A stretch of DNA of 64,000 nucleotides from Orientallactaga sibirica (GCA_036365145.1 JAEOAD010001944.1:1-64000), one strand, 5' to 3'. Shown: positions 1-14,405, counted from the stretch's first letter. Translations and numbers: made by a program. The notes: generated from the sequence alone by a model not told the origin.

Positions 1-1266
1 GTACAACTTACCTGTTTTCTCATATCTAAAGTAGTTTTTTCAAAAACAAACGTCTTTATTACCGAACACTGTTCTGTGTGAAATAAGCTAGTTCGGTTCT
101 AGGAATCAGTTGCTTTCCTACGAAGAAAAGTTTAGTGCAGCAACTTCAAACATTTGTAGTTAGTGTAATCTAACAAGATGTACAAATTAGTAGTTTCGCT
201 TCATTTGTAAAGTAGTTTGTTTAGAAAACAAACATCTTCATTGGTGAACACTGTGCTGTGTGAAATAAGGTAGTTCGGTTCTAGGAATCAGTTGCTTTCC
301 TACAGAAGAAGGTTTAGTGCAGCAAGTTCAAACCTTCCTTGTTTGTGTAGTATAACAAGATGTACAACTTACTAGTTTTTCGCTTCATTTCTAAAGTAGT
401 TTCTTTGGAAAACAAACATCTTCATTATTTAACACTGTACTGGGTGAAATAAGCTAGTTCGGTTCTAGGAATCAGTTCCTTTCCTCCGAAGAAGGTTTAG
501 TGCAGCAAGTTCAAACTTTTCTAGTTAGTGTTATCTACCAAGATATACAACTTAGTTGATTCGCTTCATATCTAAAGTAGTTTGTTTCAAAACAAAATCT
601 TTATTGTCGAAAAACTGTACTGTGTGAAATAAGTTATTTCGGTTTCTAGGAATCAGCTGCTTTCCTACAGAGAAGGTTTAGTGCAGCAACTTAAAACCTT
701 CCTCGTTGTGTAGTCTGACAAGATGTACAACTTACTAGTTTCACTGCATTTCTAAAGTTGTTTGTTTTAGAAAACAAATATCTTCATTGCCAAACACTGT
801 ACTGTGTGAAATAAGCTAGTTCTATTCTAGGAATCAGTTGCTCTCCTAAGAAGAAGGTTTAGTGCAGCAAGTTCAAACTTTTCGACTTAGTGTAGTCTAA
901 CAAGATGTACAAGTTAATAGTTTCACTTCATTTCTAAAGTAGTTTGTTTCAAAAACAAAATCTTTATTACCGAAAACTGTACTGTCTGAAATAAGTTATT
1001 TCGGTTCTAGGAATCAGTTATTTTCGTACGAAGAAGGTTTAGTGCAGCAACTTCAAACCTTCCTCGTTTGTGCAGTCTAACAAGAAGTACAACTTACTAG
1101 TTTCGCTTCATTTGTAAAGTCGTTTGTTTAGAAAAACAAACATCGTCATTACGGATACTGTACTGTGTGAAATAAGCTAGTTCGGTTGTTGGAATCAGTT
1201 GCTTTCCTCACGAAAGAAGGTTTAGTGCAGTAAGTTCAAACATTTCTAGTTAGTGTAATCTAAGAA

Positions 1267-1446
1267 GATGTACAAATTAGTAGTTTCGCTTCATTTCTAA
1301 AGCAGTTGGTTTAGAAAACATACATCTTCATTGGTGACAATGTACTGTGTGAAGTAAGCTAGTTCGGTTCTAGGAATCACTTCCTTTCCTACGAAGAAGG
1401 TTTAGTGCAGCAAGTTCAAACTTTTCTAGTTAGTGTAATCTAACAA
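1267..1446 (+). repeat. Representative subtype C monomer
   Basis: Subtype C is recognised by TCTAAGAAG before the start, then ATGTACAAATTAGTAG, AAGCAGTTGGTTTAG, AAAACATACATC and often TTGGCGACACTG or TTGGCGAACACTG. The preceding monomer usually ends GTGCAGTAAGTTC followed by AAACATTTC. It recurs near 1.63, 3.26, 3.44, 4.52, 7.05, 8.85, 9.21, 10.11, 11.56, 15.35, 18.27, 30.48, 53.02, 55.72 and 59.87 kb. It is most common in the first 19 kb and scarce in the uniform central part. Its GTTGGTTT/AAACATAC pair breaks the hairpin found in other monomers. Confidence 0.8.
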
Positions 1447-4400
1447 GATGTACAAGTTAGTAGTTTCACTTCATTTCTAAAGCAGTTTGTTTAGAAAACA
1501 TACATCTTCATTGTCTAAAACTGTACTGTGTGAAATAAGTTAGTTTGGTTGTAGGAATCAGTTGCTTTCTACGAAGAAGGTTTAGTTCAGCCCCTTCAAA
1601 CATTTCTAGTTAGTGTAATCTAAGAAGATGTGCAAATTATTAGTTTCGCTTCATTTGTAAAGCAGTTGATTTAGAAAACATACATCTTCACTGGCGACAC
1701 TGTGCTGTGTGAAATCAGCTAGTTTGGTTCTAGGAATCAGTTGCTTTCCAACGAAGAAGGTTTAGTGCAGCAACTTCAAACCTTCCTTGTTTGTGTAGTA
1801 TAACAAGATGTACAACTTACTAGTTTCGCTTCATTTCTAAAGTAGTTGCTTTAGAAAACAAACATCTTCATTGCCCAACACTGTACTGTGTGAAATAAGC
1901 TAGTTCGGTTCTACGAATCATTTCCTTTCCTACGAAGAAGGTTCAGTGCAGCAAGTTCAATCCTTCCTTGTTTGTGTAGTCTAACAACATGTACAACTTA
2001 CTAGTTTCGCTTCATTTCTAAAGTAGTTTCTTTAGAAAACAAACATCTTCATGGCCGAACACTGTACTGTGTGAAATAAGCTATTTCGGTTGAAGGAATC
2101 AGTTGCTTTCCTACGAAGAAGGTTTAGTGCAGCAACTTAAACCTTCCTTGTTTGTGTAGTCTAAGAAGATGTACAACTTACTACTTTCGCTTCATTTCTA
2201 AAGTAGTTTCAAAAACAAACATCTCCATTGCCGAACACTTTACTGTGTGAAATAAGCTAGTTTGGTTCTAGGAATCAGTTGCTTTCCTACTAAGAAGGTT
2301 TAGTGCAGCAAGTTCAAACTTTTCTAGTTAGTGTAACCTAACAAGATGTACAACATAGTAGATTCGCTTCATATCTAAAGTAGTTTCTTTCAAAAACAAA
2401 CATCTTCATTGCCGAAAAATGTACTGTGTGAAATAAGTTTGTTCGGTTCTAGGAATCAGTTGCTTTCCTACGAAGAAGGTTTAGTGCAGCAACTTGAAAC
2501 CTTCCTTGTTTGAGTAGTCTAACAAGATGTACAACTTACTAGTTTCGCTTCATTTGTAAAGTAGTTTGTTTAGAAAACAAACATCTTCATTGCAGAACAC
2601 GGTACTGTGTGAAATAAGCTACTTCGGTTCTAGGAATCAGTTGCTTTCCTACGAAGAAGTTTTCGTGCAGCAAGTTCAAACTTTTCTAGTTAGTGTTATC
2701 TAACAAGATGTACAACGTACTTGATTCGGTTCATATCTAAAGTAGTTTGTTTCAAAAACAAAATCTTCATTGCCAAAAACTGTACTGTGTGAAATAAGTT
2801 ATTTTGGTTCGAGGAATCAGTTGCTTTCCTACGAAGAAGGTTTAGTGCATCAACTTCAAACCTTCCTTGTTTGTGTAGTATAACAAGATATACAAATTAC
2901 TAGTTTCGCTTCATTTGTAAAGTAGTTTGTTTAGAAAACAAACATCATCATTACCGAACACTGTACTGTGTGAAATAAGTTAGTTCGGTTCTACTTAATC
3001 AGTTGCTTTCCTATTTTGAAGAAGGTTTAGTGCAGCAACTTGAAACCTTCCTTATTTGTGTAGTCTAACAAGATGCACAACTTCCTAGTTTTGCTTCATT
3101 TGTAAAGTAGTTTGTTTAGAAAACAAACATCATCATTGCCGAACACTGTACTGTGTGAAATAAGCTAGTTCGGTTCTAGGAATCAGTTGCTTTCCTCTGA
3201 AGAAGGTTTAGTGCAATAAGTTCAAACATGTCTAGTTAGTGTAATCTAAGAAGATGTACAAATTAGTAGTTTCGCTTCATTTCTAAAGCAGTTGGTTTTG
3301 AAAACATACATCTTCATTGTCGAAAACTGTACTGTATGAAATAAGTTAGTTTGGTTGTAGGAATCAGTTGTTTTCCTACGAACAAGGTTTAGTGGAGCAA
3401 CTTCAAACATTTCTAGTTAGTGTAATCTAAGAAGATGTACAAATTAGTAGTTTTGCTTCATTTCTAAAGCAGTTGGTTTAGAAAACATACATCTTCACTG
3501 GCGACACTGTGCTGTGTGAAATAAGCTAGTTTGGTTCTAGGAATCAGTTGCTTTCCAACGAAGAAGGTTTAGTGGAGCAACTTGAAACCTTCCTTCTTTG
3601 TGTAGTCTAACCAGATATACAACTTACTAGTTTCGCTTCATTTCTAAAGTAGTTTCTTTAGAAAAAAAACATCTTCATTGCCGAACACTGTACTGGGTGA
3701 AATAAGCTAGTTTGGTTCTAGGAATCAGTTCCTTTCCTACGAAGAATGTTTAGTGCAGGAACTTCAAACATTTTTAGTTAGTGTAATCTAAAAAATGTAC
3801 AACTTAGAAGTTTCACTTCATTTCTAAAGCAGTTTGTTTAGAAAACATACATCTTCATTGCCAAACACTGTACCATGTGAAATAAGTTAGTTCGGTTCTA
3901 GGAATCAGTTGCTTTCCTATGAATAAGGTTTAGTGCAGCAACTTCAAACCTTCCTTGTTTGTGTAGTCTAACAAGATGTACAAGTTAGCAGTTTCGCTTC
4001 ATTTGTAAAGTAGTTTGTTTAGAAAACAAACATCTTCATTGCCGAACACTATACTGTGTGAAATAAGCTAGTTCGCTTCTAGGAATTAGTTGTTTTCCTA
4101 CGAAGAAGGTTTACTGCAGCAACTTCAAACTTTTTTAGTTAGTGTAATCTAACAAGATGTACAACTTACTAGATTCGCTTCATATCTAAAGTAGTTTGTT
4201 TCAAAAACAAACATCTTCATTGCCAAACACTGTACTGTGTGAAATAAGCTAATACGGTTCTAGGAATCAGTTGCTTTCCTACAAAGAAAGTTTAGTGCAG
4301 GAAGTTCAAACTTTTCTAGTTAGTGTAGTCTAACAAGATGTACAACTTACCTGTTTCTCTTCATATCTAAAGTAGTTTTTTTCAAAAACAAACATCTTCA

Positions 4401-7400
4401 TTGCCGAACACTGTACTGTGTGAAATAAGCTAGTTCGGTTCTAGGAATCAGTTGCTTTCCTACGAAGAAGGTTTAGTGCAGCAACTTCAAACATTTCTAG
4501 TTAGTGTAATCCAAGAAGATGTACAAATTAGTAATTTCGCTTCATTTCTAAAGCAGTTGGTTTAGAAAACATACATCATTATTGGCGAACACTGTGCAGT
4601 GTGAAATAAGGTAGTTTGGTCTAGGAATCAGTTGCTTTTCTACAAAGAAGGTTTAGTGCAGCAAGTTCAAACTTTCTTGTTAGTGTAGTCTAACAAGATA
4701 TACAACTTAGTAGTTTCACTTCAATTCTAAAGCAGGTTGTTTAGAAAACATAGATCTTCATTTTAAAAACTGTACTCTGTGAAATAAGCTAGTTCGGTTC
4801 TAGGAATCAGTTGCTTTCCTACAAAGATGGTTTAGTGCAGCAACTTCAAACCTTCCTTGTTTGTGTAGTCTAACAAGATGTACAACTTACTAGTTTCAGT
4901 TCATTTCTAAAGTAGTTTCTTTAGAAAACAAACAATTTCATTGCCAAAAACTGTACTGGGTGAAATAAGCTAGTTCGGTTCTAGGAATCAGTTCCTTTCC
5001 TCCAAAGAAGGTTTAGTGCAGCAAGTTCAAACATTTCTAGTTAGCGTAATCTAACAAGATGTACAACTTAGTAGTTTCACTTCATTTCTAAAGCAGTTTG
5101 TTTAGAAAACATACATCTTCGTTGCCGAAAACTGTACTGTGTGAAATAAGTTAGTTTGGTTCTAGGAATCAGTTGCTTTCCTACGAAGAAAGTTTAGTGC
5201 AGCAACTTCAAACCTTCCTTGTTTGTGTAGTATAACAAGATGTACAACTTACTAGTTTCACTTCATTTCTAAAATAGTTTTTTTAGAAAACAAGCATCTT
5301 CATTGCCGAAAACTGTACTGTGTGAAATAAGTTAGTTCGGTTCTAGGAATCAGTTGCTTTCCTACGAAGAAGATTTAGTGCAGCAACTTCAAACCTTCCT
5401 TGTTTGTGTAATCTAACAAGATGTACATCTTAGCAGTTTCACTTCATTTGTAAAGTAGTTTGTTTAGAAAACAAACATCTTCATTGCCGAACACTGTACT
5501 GTGTGAAATAAGCTAGTTTGGTTCTAGGAATCAGTTGCTTTCCTACGAAGAAGGTTTAGTGCAGCAAGTTCAAACTTTTCTAGTTAGTGTAGTCTAACAA
5601 GATATACAACTTAGTAGTTTCACTTCATTTCTAAAGCACTTTGTTTAGAAAACATATATCTTCATTGCCGAAAACTGTACTGTGTGAAATAAGTTAGTTC
5701 TGTTCTAGGAATCAGTTGCGTTCCTACGAAGAAAGTTTAGTGCGGCAACTTCAAACCTTCCTTGTTTGTGTAGTATAATAAGATGTACAACTTACTAGTT
5801 TCGCTTCATTTCTAAAGTAGTTTCTTTAGAAAACAAACATCTTCATTGCCGAACACTGTACTGTGTGAAATAAGCCAGTTCGGTTCTTGGAATCAGTTCC
5901 TTTCCTACGAAGAAGGTTTAGTGCCCCAAGTTCAAACTTTTCTATATAGTGTAATCTAACAAGATGTAAAACGTAGTAGTTTCACTTCATTTCTACAGCA
6001 GTTTGTTTAGAAAAATACATCTTCATTGCCGAAAAAGTGTACTGTGTGAAATAAGGTAGCTCGGTTCTAGGAATCAGTTGCTTTCCTAAGAAGAAGGTTT
6101 AGTTTAGCAACTTCAAACCTTCCTTGTTTGTGTAGTCTAACAAGATGTACAACTTACTTGTTTCGCTTCATTTTTAATGTAGCTTGTTTAGAAAACAAAC
6201 ATCTTAATTCGAACACTGTACTGTGTGAATTAAGCTAGTTCGGTTCTAGGAATCACTTGCTTTCCTACGAAGAAGGTTTAGTGCAGCAAGTATAAACTTT
6301 TCTAGTTAGTATAATCTAAAAAGATGTACAACTTACTAGATTCGCTTCATATCTAAAGTGGTTTGTTTGAAAAACAAACATCTGCATTGCCGAACACTGT
6401 ACTGTGTGCAATAAGGTAATTCGGTACTAGGAATAAGTTCCTTTCCTACAAAGAAGGTTTAGTGCAGCAAGTTCAAACTTTTTTTGTTAGTGTAATCTAA
6501 CAAGATGTACAACTTACTAGATTCGCTTCATATCTAAAGTAGTTTGTTTCAAAAACAAACATGTTCATTGCCGAACACTGTACTGTGTGAAATAATCTAG
6601 TTTCGTTTCTAGGAATCAGTTGCTTTCCTACAAAGAAGGTTTATTGCAGCAAGTTCAAACTTCTCTATTTAGTGTAGTCTAACAAGATATACAACTTACC
6701 TTTTACTCTTCATATCTAAAGAATTTTTTTTTTCAAAAACAAACATCTTCATTGCCGAACACTGTACTGTGTGAAATAAGCTAGTTCGGTTCTAGGAATC
6801 AGTTCCTTTCCTACGAAGAAGGTTTAGTGCAGCAAGTTCAAACTTTTCTAGTTAGTGTAATCTAACAAGATGTACAACTTAGTAGTTTCACTTCATTTCT
6901 AAAACCCTTTGTTTAGAAAACATACATCTTCATAGCCGAAAACTGTACTGTGTGAAATAAGTTAGTTCGGTTCTAGGAATTAGTTGCTTTCCTATGAAGA
7001 AGGTTTAGTGCAGCAAGTTCAAACATTTCTAGTTAGTGTGATCTAAGAAGATGTACAAATTAGTAGTTTCGCTTCATTTCTAAAGCAGTTGGTTTAGAAA
7101 ACATACATCTTCATTGGCGAACGCTGTGCTGTGTGAAATAAGGTAGTTTGGTTCTAGGAATCAGTTGCTTTCCTACGAAGAAGGTTTAGTGCAGCAACTT
7201 CAAACTTTCCTTGTTTGTGTAGTCTAACATGATGTACAACTTACTAGTTTCGCTTCATTTGTAAAGTAGTTTCTTTAGAAAACAAACATCTTCATTGCCG
7301 AACACTGCTGCGTGATATAAGCTAATTCGATTCTAGGAATCAGTTCCTTTCCTACAAAGAACGTTTAGTGCAGCAAGTTCAAACTTTTCTAGTTAGTGTA

Positions 7401-10290
7401 ATCTGACAAGATGTACAACTTAGTAGTTTCACTTCATTTCCAAAGCAGTTTGTTTAGAAAACATACATGTTCATTGAAAGCTGTACTGTGTGAAATAAAT
7501 TAGTTCGGTTCTAGTAATCAGTTGCTTTCCTAAGAAGAAGGTTTAGTGCAGCAACTTCAAACATTTCTAGTTAGTGTAATCTAAGAAGATGTACAAATTA
7601 GTAGTTTCACTTCATTTCTGAAGCAGTTGGTTTAGAAAACATACATCTTCATTGCCAAAACTGTACTGTGTGAAATAAGTTTGTTCGGTTTTGGGAATCA
7701 GTTGCTTTCCTATGAAGAAGGTTTAGTGCAGCAACTTCAAACATTTCTAGTTAGTGTAATCTGAGAAGATGTAGAAATTAGTAGTTTCGCTTCATTACTA
7801 AAGAAGTTGGTTTAGAAAACATACATCTTCATTGGCGAAAACTATACTGTGTGAAATAAGCTAGTTTGGTTCAAGCAATCAGTTGCTTTCCTACCAAGAA
7901 GGTTTAGTGCAGCAACTTCAACCCTTCCTTGTTTGTGTAGTCTAACAAGATGTACAACTTACTAGTTTCGCTTCATTTCTAAAGTAGTTTCTTAGGAAAC
8001 AAACATCTTCATTGCCGAACACTGTACTGGTTGCCATAAGCTAGTTCGGTTCTAGGAATCAGTTCCTTTCCTACGTAGAAGGTTTAGTGCAGCAAGTTCA
8101 AACTTTTCTAGTTAGTGTAATCTAACAAGATGTATAAAATTAGTAGTTTCACTTCATTACTAAGCAGTTGGTTTAGAAAACCAACATCTTCATTGCCGAA
8201 AACTGTACTGTGTGAAATAAGTTAGTTCGGTCCTAGGAAACAGTTACTTTCCTACGAAGAAGGTTTAGTGCAGCAACTTCAAACCTTCCTTGTTTGTGTA
8301 GTATAACAAGATGTACAACTTACTAGTTTCCCTTTATTTGTAAAGTAGTTTGTTTAGAAAACAAACATCTTCATTGCCGAACACTGTACTGTGTGAAATA
8401 AGCTAGTTCGGTTCTAGGAATCAGTTGCTTTCCTACGAAGAAGGTTTAGGGCAGCAAGTTCAAACTCTTCTAGTTAGTGTAATCTAACAAGATGTACAAA
8501 ATACTAGATTCGCTTCATATCTAAAGTAGTTTCTTTCAAAAACAAACATCTTCATTGCCGAAAACTGTACTGTGTGAAATAAGTTAGTTCGGTTCTAGGA
8601 ATCAGTTGCTTTCCTACGAAGGTTTAGTGAAGCAGCTTCAAACCTTCCTTGTTTGTGTAGTCTAACAAGATGTACAACTTACTAGTTTCGCTTCATTTGT
8701 AAAGTAGTTTGTTTAGAAAACAAAGATCTTCATTGCCGAACACTGTACTGTGTGAAATAAGCTAGTTCGGTTCTAGGAATCAGTTGCTTTCTTACGAAGA
8801 AGGTTTAGTGCAGTAAGTTCAAACATTTCTAGTTAGGGTAATCTAAGAAGATGTACAAATTAGTAGTTTCGCTTCATTCCTAAAGCAGTTGGTTTAGAAA
8901 ACATACATCTTCTTTGGCGACACTGTACTGTGTGAAATAAGCTAGTTCGGTTCTTGGAATCAGTTCCTTTCCTACGAAGAAGGTTAGTGCAGCAAGTTCA
9001 AATTTTTCTAGTTAGTGTAATCTAAGAAGATGTACAACATACTAGATTCGATTCATATCTAAAGCAGTTTCTTTCAAAAACAAACATCTTCATTGCCGAA
9101 AACTGTACTGTGTGAAATAAGCTTGTTCGGTTCTAGGAATCAGTTGCTTTCCTACGAAGAAGGTTTAGTGCAGTAAGTTCAAACATTTCTAGTTAGTGTA
9201 ATCTAAGAAGATGTACAAATTAGTAGTTTCGCTTCATTTCTAAAGCAGTTGGTTTAGAAAACATACATCTTCATTGGCGACACTGTAACGTGTGAAGTAA
9301 GCTATTTCGGTTCTAGGAATCAGTTCCTTTCCTAGGAAGGAGGTTTAGTGCAGCAACTTGAAACCTTCCTTGTTTCTGTAGTCAAACAAGATGTACAACT
9401 TACTAGTTTCGCTTAATTTCTAAAGTAGTTTCTTTAGAAAACAAACATCTTCATTGCCGAACACTGTACTGGGTGAAATAAGCTAGTTCGGTTCTAGCAC
9501 TCAGTTCCTTTCCTATGAAGAAGGTTTAGAGCAGCAAGTTCAAACTTTTCTAGTTAGTGTTATCTAACATGATGTACAACTTTCTTGATTCACTTCATAT
9601 CTAAAGTAGTTTGTTGCAAAAACAAAATCTTCATTGCCGAAAACTATACTGTGTGAAATAAGTTATTTCGGTTCTAGGAATCAGTTGCTTTCCTACTTAG
9701 AAAGTTTAGTGCAGCAACTTCAAACCTTCCTTGTTTGTGTATTATATGAAGATGTACAGCTTACTAGATTCGCTTCATTTGTAAAGTATTTCTCTTAGAA
9801 AACAAACATCTTCATTGCCGAACACTGTACTGTGTGAAATAAGCTAGTTCGGTTCTAGGAATCAGTTGCTTTCCTACGAAGACTGTTTAGTGCAGCAAGT
9901 TCAAACTTTTCTAGTTAGTGTTATCTAACAAGATGTACAACTTAGTATTTTCACTTCATTTTTAAAGCAGTTTTTTGGAAAACATACACCTTCATTGTCG
10001 AAAACTGTACTGTGTGAAATAAGTTAGTTTGGTTGTAGGAATCAGGTCCTTTCCTACGAAGAACGTTTAGTGCAGCAACTTCAAACATTTCTAGCTAGTG
10101 TAATTTAAGAAGATGTACAAATTAGTAGTTTGCCTTCATTTCTAAAGCAGTTGGTTTAGAAAACATACATCTTCACTGGCGACACTGTGATGTGTGAAAT
10201 AAGCTAGTTTGGTTCTAAGAATCAGTTGCTTTCCTACGAAGAAGTTTTAGTGCAGCAACTTGAAACCTTCCTTGATTGTGTAGTCTAACA

Positions 10291-10680
10291 AGATATACAT
10301 CTTAGCAGTTTCGCTTCATTTGTAAAGTAGTTTCTTTAGAAAACAAACATCTTCATTGCCGAACACTGTACTGTGTGAAATAAGCTAGTTTGGTTCTTTG
10401 AATCAGTTGCTTTCCTACGAAGAAAGTTTAGTGCAGCAAGTTCAAACATTTCTAGTTAGTGTAGTCTAACAAGATGTACAACTTAGTAGTTTCACTTCAT
10501 TTCTAAAGCAGTTTGTTTAGAAAACATACATCTTCATTGCCAAAAAACTGTACTGTGTGAAATAAGTTAGTTCGGTTCTAGGAATCAGTTGCTTTCCTAC
10601 GAAGAAAGTTTAGTGCAGCAACTTCAAACCTTCCTTGTTTGTGTAGTATAACAAGATGTACAACTTACTAGTTTCGCTTC
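10291..10680 (+). repeat. Recurring cassette beginning ACATCTTAGCAG (representative)
   Basis: A monomer starting GTACATCTTAGCAG (here with ATATACATC) is followed by an A-type monomer and then one entered through GTATAACAAG. The first-monomer marker recurs near 5421, 10291, 20951, 21673, 26861, 31741, 34631, 39541, 50121, 54811 and 59151, in zones 1 to 3. The three-monomer order is clearest at 5.42, 10.29, 34.63 and 39.54 kb. Confidence 0.7.
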
Positions 10681-10749
10681 ATTTGTAAAGTAGTTTTTTT
10701 AGAAAACAAACATCTTCATGCCATAACACTGTACTGTGTGAAATAAGCT

Positions 10750-11515
10750 AGTTCGGTTCTAGGAATCAGTAGCTTTCCTCCTACGAACAAGGTTTAGTGC
10801 AGCAAGTTCGAACTTTTGTAGTTAGTGTAATCTAACAAGATGTACAACTTAGAAGTTTCACTTCATTTCTAAAGCAGTTTGCTTAGAAAACATACATCTT
10901 TATTGCCGAAAAAAGTGTACTGTGTGAAATAAGTTAGTTCGGATCTAGGAATCAGTTGCTTTCCTACGAAGAAGGTTTAGTGCAGCAACTTCAAACCGTC
11001 CTTCTTTGTGTAGTCTAACAAGACGTACAACTTACTATTTCGCTTCATTTGTAAAGTAGTTTGTTAGAAAACAAACATCTTCATTGCCGAACACTGTGCT
11101 GTGAAATAAGCTTGTTTTGTTCTAGGAATAAGTTCCTTTCCTACGAAGAAGGTTTAGTGCAGCAACTTCAAACCTTCCTTGTTTGTGTAGTCTAACAAGA
11201 TGTACAACTTGCTATTTTCGCTTCATTTTTAAAGTAGTTTCTTTAGAAAACAAACATCTTCATTGCCGAGCACTGTACTGTGTGAAATAAGCTAGTTCGG
11301 TTCTAGGAATCAGTTGCTTTCCTACAAAGAAGGTTTAGTGCAGGAAGTTCAAACTTTTCTAGTTAGTGCAGTCTAACAAGATGTACAACTTACATGTTTC
11401 TCTTCATATCTAAAGTAGTTTTTTTCAAAAACAAACATCTTCTTTGCCGAACACTGTACTGTGTGAAATAAGCTAGTTCGGTTCTAGGAATCAGTTGCTT
11501 TCCTCCGAAGAAGGT
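10750..11515 (+). repeat. ~0.77-kb duplicated block, left copy
   Basis: About four monomers here reappear at 13,640-14,405 with an offset of 2889 bp (AAACCGTC at 10993 and 13882). Shared rare variants include AAGTTCGAACTTTTGTAG, GTTCGGATCTAGG, AAACCGTCCTTC, ACAAGACGTACAAC, a deletion giving ACTGTGCTGTGAAATAAG, GGAATAAGTTCC, TTGCCGAGCACTG and AACTTACATGTTTC. Flanking monomers differ, so both edges are inside the array. Confidence 0.85.
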
Positions 11516-13639
11516 TTAGTGCAGCAACTTCAAACATTTCTAGTTAGCGTAATCTAAGAAGATGTACAAATTAGTAGTTTCGCTTCATTTCTAAAGCAGT
11601 TGGTTTAGAAAACATACATCTTCATTGACGAACACTGTGCTGTGTGAAATAAGCTAGTTTGGTTCTAGGAATCAGTTGCTTTCCTACGAAGAAGGTTTAG
11701 TGCAGCAAGTTCAAACCTTCCTTGTTTGTGTAGTCTAACAAGATGTACAACTTACTAGTTTCGTTTTATTTCTAAAGTAGTTTCTTTAGAAAACAAACAT
11801 CTTCACTGCCGAACACTGTACTGGGTGAAATAAGCAAGTTCGGTTCTAGGAATCAGTTCCTTTCCTACAAAGAAGGCTTAGTGCAGCAATTTCAAACTTT
11901 TCTAGTTAGTGTAGTCTAACAAGATGTACAACTTAGTAGTTTCACTTCATTTCTAAAGCAGTTTGCTTAGAAAACATACATCTTCATTGCAGAAAACTGT
12001 ACTGTGTGAAATAAGTTAGTTCGTTTCTAGGAATCAGTTGCATTCCTATGAAGAAGGTTTAGTTTAGCAACTTCAAACCTTCCTTGTTTGTGTAGTCTAA
12101 CAAGATGTACAACTTACTTGTTTCACTTCATTTCTAATGTAGTTTGTTTAGAAAGGAAACGTCCTCATTGCCAAACACTGTACTGTTTGAAATAAGCTAG
12201 TTCAGTTATAGGAATCACTTGCTTTCCTACGAAAAAGGTTTAGTGCAGCAAGTTCAAACTTTGGAGTTAGTGTAAACTTACAAGATGTGCAACTTACTAG
12301 ATTCACTTCATATCAAAAGTAGTTTGTTTCATAAACAAACATCTCCATTGCCGAAACACTACTGTGTGAAATAAGCTAATTCGGTTCTATGTATCAGTTG
12401 CTTTCCTACAAAGAAGGTTTAGTGCAGCAAGTTCAAACTTTTCTAGTTAGTGTAGTCTAACAAGATGTACAACTTACCTGTTTCTCTTCATATCTACAGT
12501 AGTTTTTTTCAAAAACAAACATCTTCATTGCCGAATACTGTACTGTGTGAAATAAGCTAGTTCGGTTGTAGGAATCAGATCCTTTCCTACGAAGAAGGTT
12601 TAGTGCAGCAACTTCAAACATTTCTAGTTAGTGTAATCTAAGAAGATGGACAAATGAGTAGTTTTGCTTCATTTCTAAAGCAGTTGGTTTAGAAAACCTA
12701 CATCTTCATTGCCGAACACTGGGCTGAATGAAATAAGCTACTTTGGTTCTAGGAATCAGTTGCTTTCCTACGAAGAAATTTTAGTGCACCATCTTCAAAA
12801 CTTCCTTGTTTGTGTAGGCTAACAAGGTGTACAACTCACTAGTTTCGCTTCTTTTCTAAACTAGTTTCTTTAGAAAACAAACATCTTCATTGCGGAACAC
12901 TGTACTGGGTGAAATAAGCTAGTTCAGTTCTCAGAATCAGTTGCTTTCCTACAAAGAAGGTTTAGTGCAGCAAGTTCAAACGTTTCTAGTTAGGGTAATC
13001 TGACAAGATGTACAACTTACTAGATTCGCTTCATATGTAAGGTAGTTTGTTTCAAAAACAAACATCTTCATTGCTGAACACTTTACTGTGTGAAATAAGC
13101 TAGTTCGGTTCTAGGAATCAGTTGCTTTACTACAAAGAAAGTTTAGTGCAGCAAGTTCAAACTTTCCTAGTTAGTGTAGTCTAACAAGATGTACAACTTA
13201 CTAGTTTCGCTTCATTTATAATGTAGTTTGTTTAGAAAACAAACATCTTCATTACCAAACACTGTATTGTGTGAAATAAGCTAGTTCGGTTTAGGAATCA
13301 GTTGCTTTCCTATGAAGAAGGTTTAGTGCAGCAAGTTCAAACTTTTCTAGTTAGTGTAATCTAACAAGATGTACAAATTACTAGATTCACTTCATATCTA
13401 AAGTAGTTCGTTTCAAAAACAAACATCTTCATTGCCGAATACTGTACTGTGTAAAATAAGCTAATTCGGTTTTAGGAATCAGTTGCTTTCCTACAAAACA
13501 GGTTTAGTGCAGCAAGTTCAAACTTTTCTAGTTAGTGTAGTCTAACAAGATGTACAACTTACCTGTTTCTCTTCATATCTAAAGTAGTGTTCTTCAAAAA
13601 GAAACATCTTCATTGCAGAACACTGTACTGTGTGAAATA

Positions 13640-14405
13640 AGATAGTTCGGTTCTAGGAATCAGTTGCTTTCCTACGAAGAAGGTTTAGTACAGCAAGTTC
13701 GAACTTTTGTAGTTAGTGTAATCTAACAAGATGTACAACTTAGTAGTTTCACTTCATTTCTAAAGCAGTTTGCTTAGAAAACATACATCTTCATTGCCGA
13801 AAAGTGTACTGTGTGAAATAAGTTAGTTCGGATCTAGGAATCAGTTGCTTTCCTACGAAGAAGGTTTAGTGCAGCAACTTCAAACCGTCCTTCTTTGTGT
13901 AGTCTAACAAGACGTACAACTTACTATTTCGCTTCATTTGTAAAGTAGTTTGTTAGAAAACAAACATCTTCATTGCCGAACACTGTGCTGTGAAATAAGC
14001 TTGTTTTGTTCTAGGAATAAGTTCCTTTCCTACGAAGAAGGTTTAGTGCAGCAACTTCAAACCTTCCTTGTTTGTGTAGTCTAACAAGATGTACAACTTC
14101 CTATTTTCGCTTCATTTCTAAAGTAGTTTCTTTAGAAAACAAACATCTTCATTGCCGAGCACTGTACTGTGTGAAATAAGCTAGTTCGGTTCTAGGAATC
14201 AGTTGCTTTCCTACAAAGAAGGTTTAGTGCAGCAAGTTCAAACTTTTCTAGTTAGTGCAGTCTAACAAGATGTACAACTTACATGTTTCTCTTCATATCT
14301 AAAATAGTTTTTTTCAAAAACAAACATCTTCTTTACCGCACACTGTACTGTGTGAAATAAGCTAGTTCGGTTCTAGGAATCAGTTCCTTTCCTCCGAAGA
14401 AGGTT
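13640..14405 (+). repeat. ~0.77-kb duplicated block, right copy
   Basis: Second copy of the four-monomer block at 10,750-11,515, with very few differences between them (GTTTAGTACAGC for GTTTAGTGCAGC, AACTTCCTATTTTC for AACTTGCTATTTTC, TTTACCGCACAC for TTTGCCGAACAC). It is the closest pair noticed in the first 20 kb. Confidence 0.85.

Noticed and set aside
4370..4395. T-runs with CAAAAACAAAC as polyadenylation, terminator or LTR signals
   Set aside because: They are the subtype D form of the ordinary hairpin position, repeated at monomer spacing with no transcription unit nearby.
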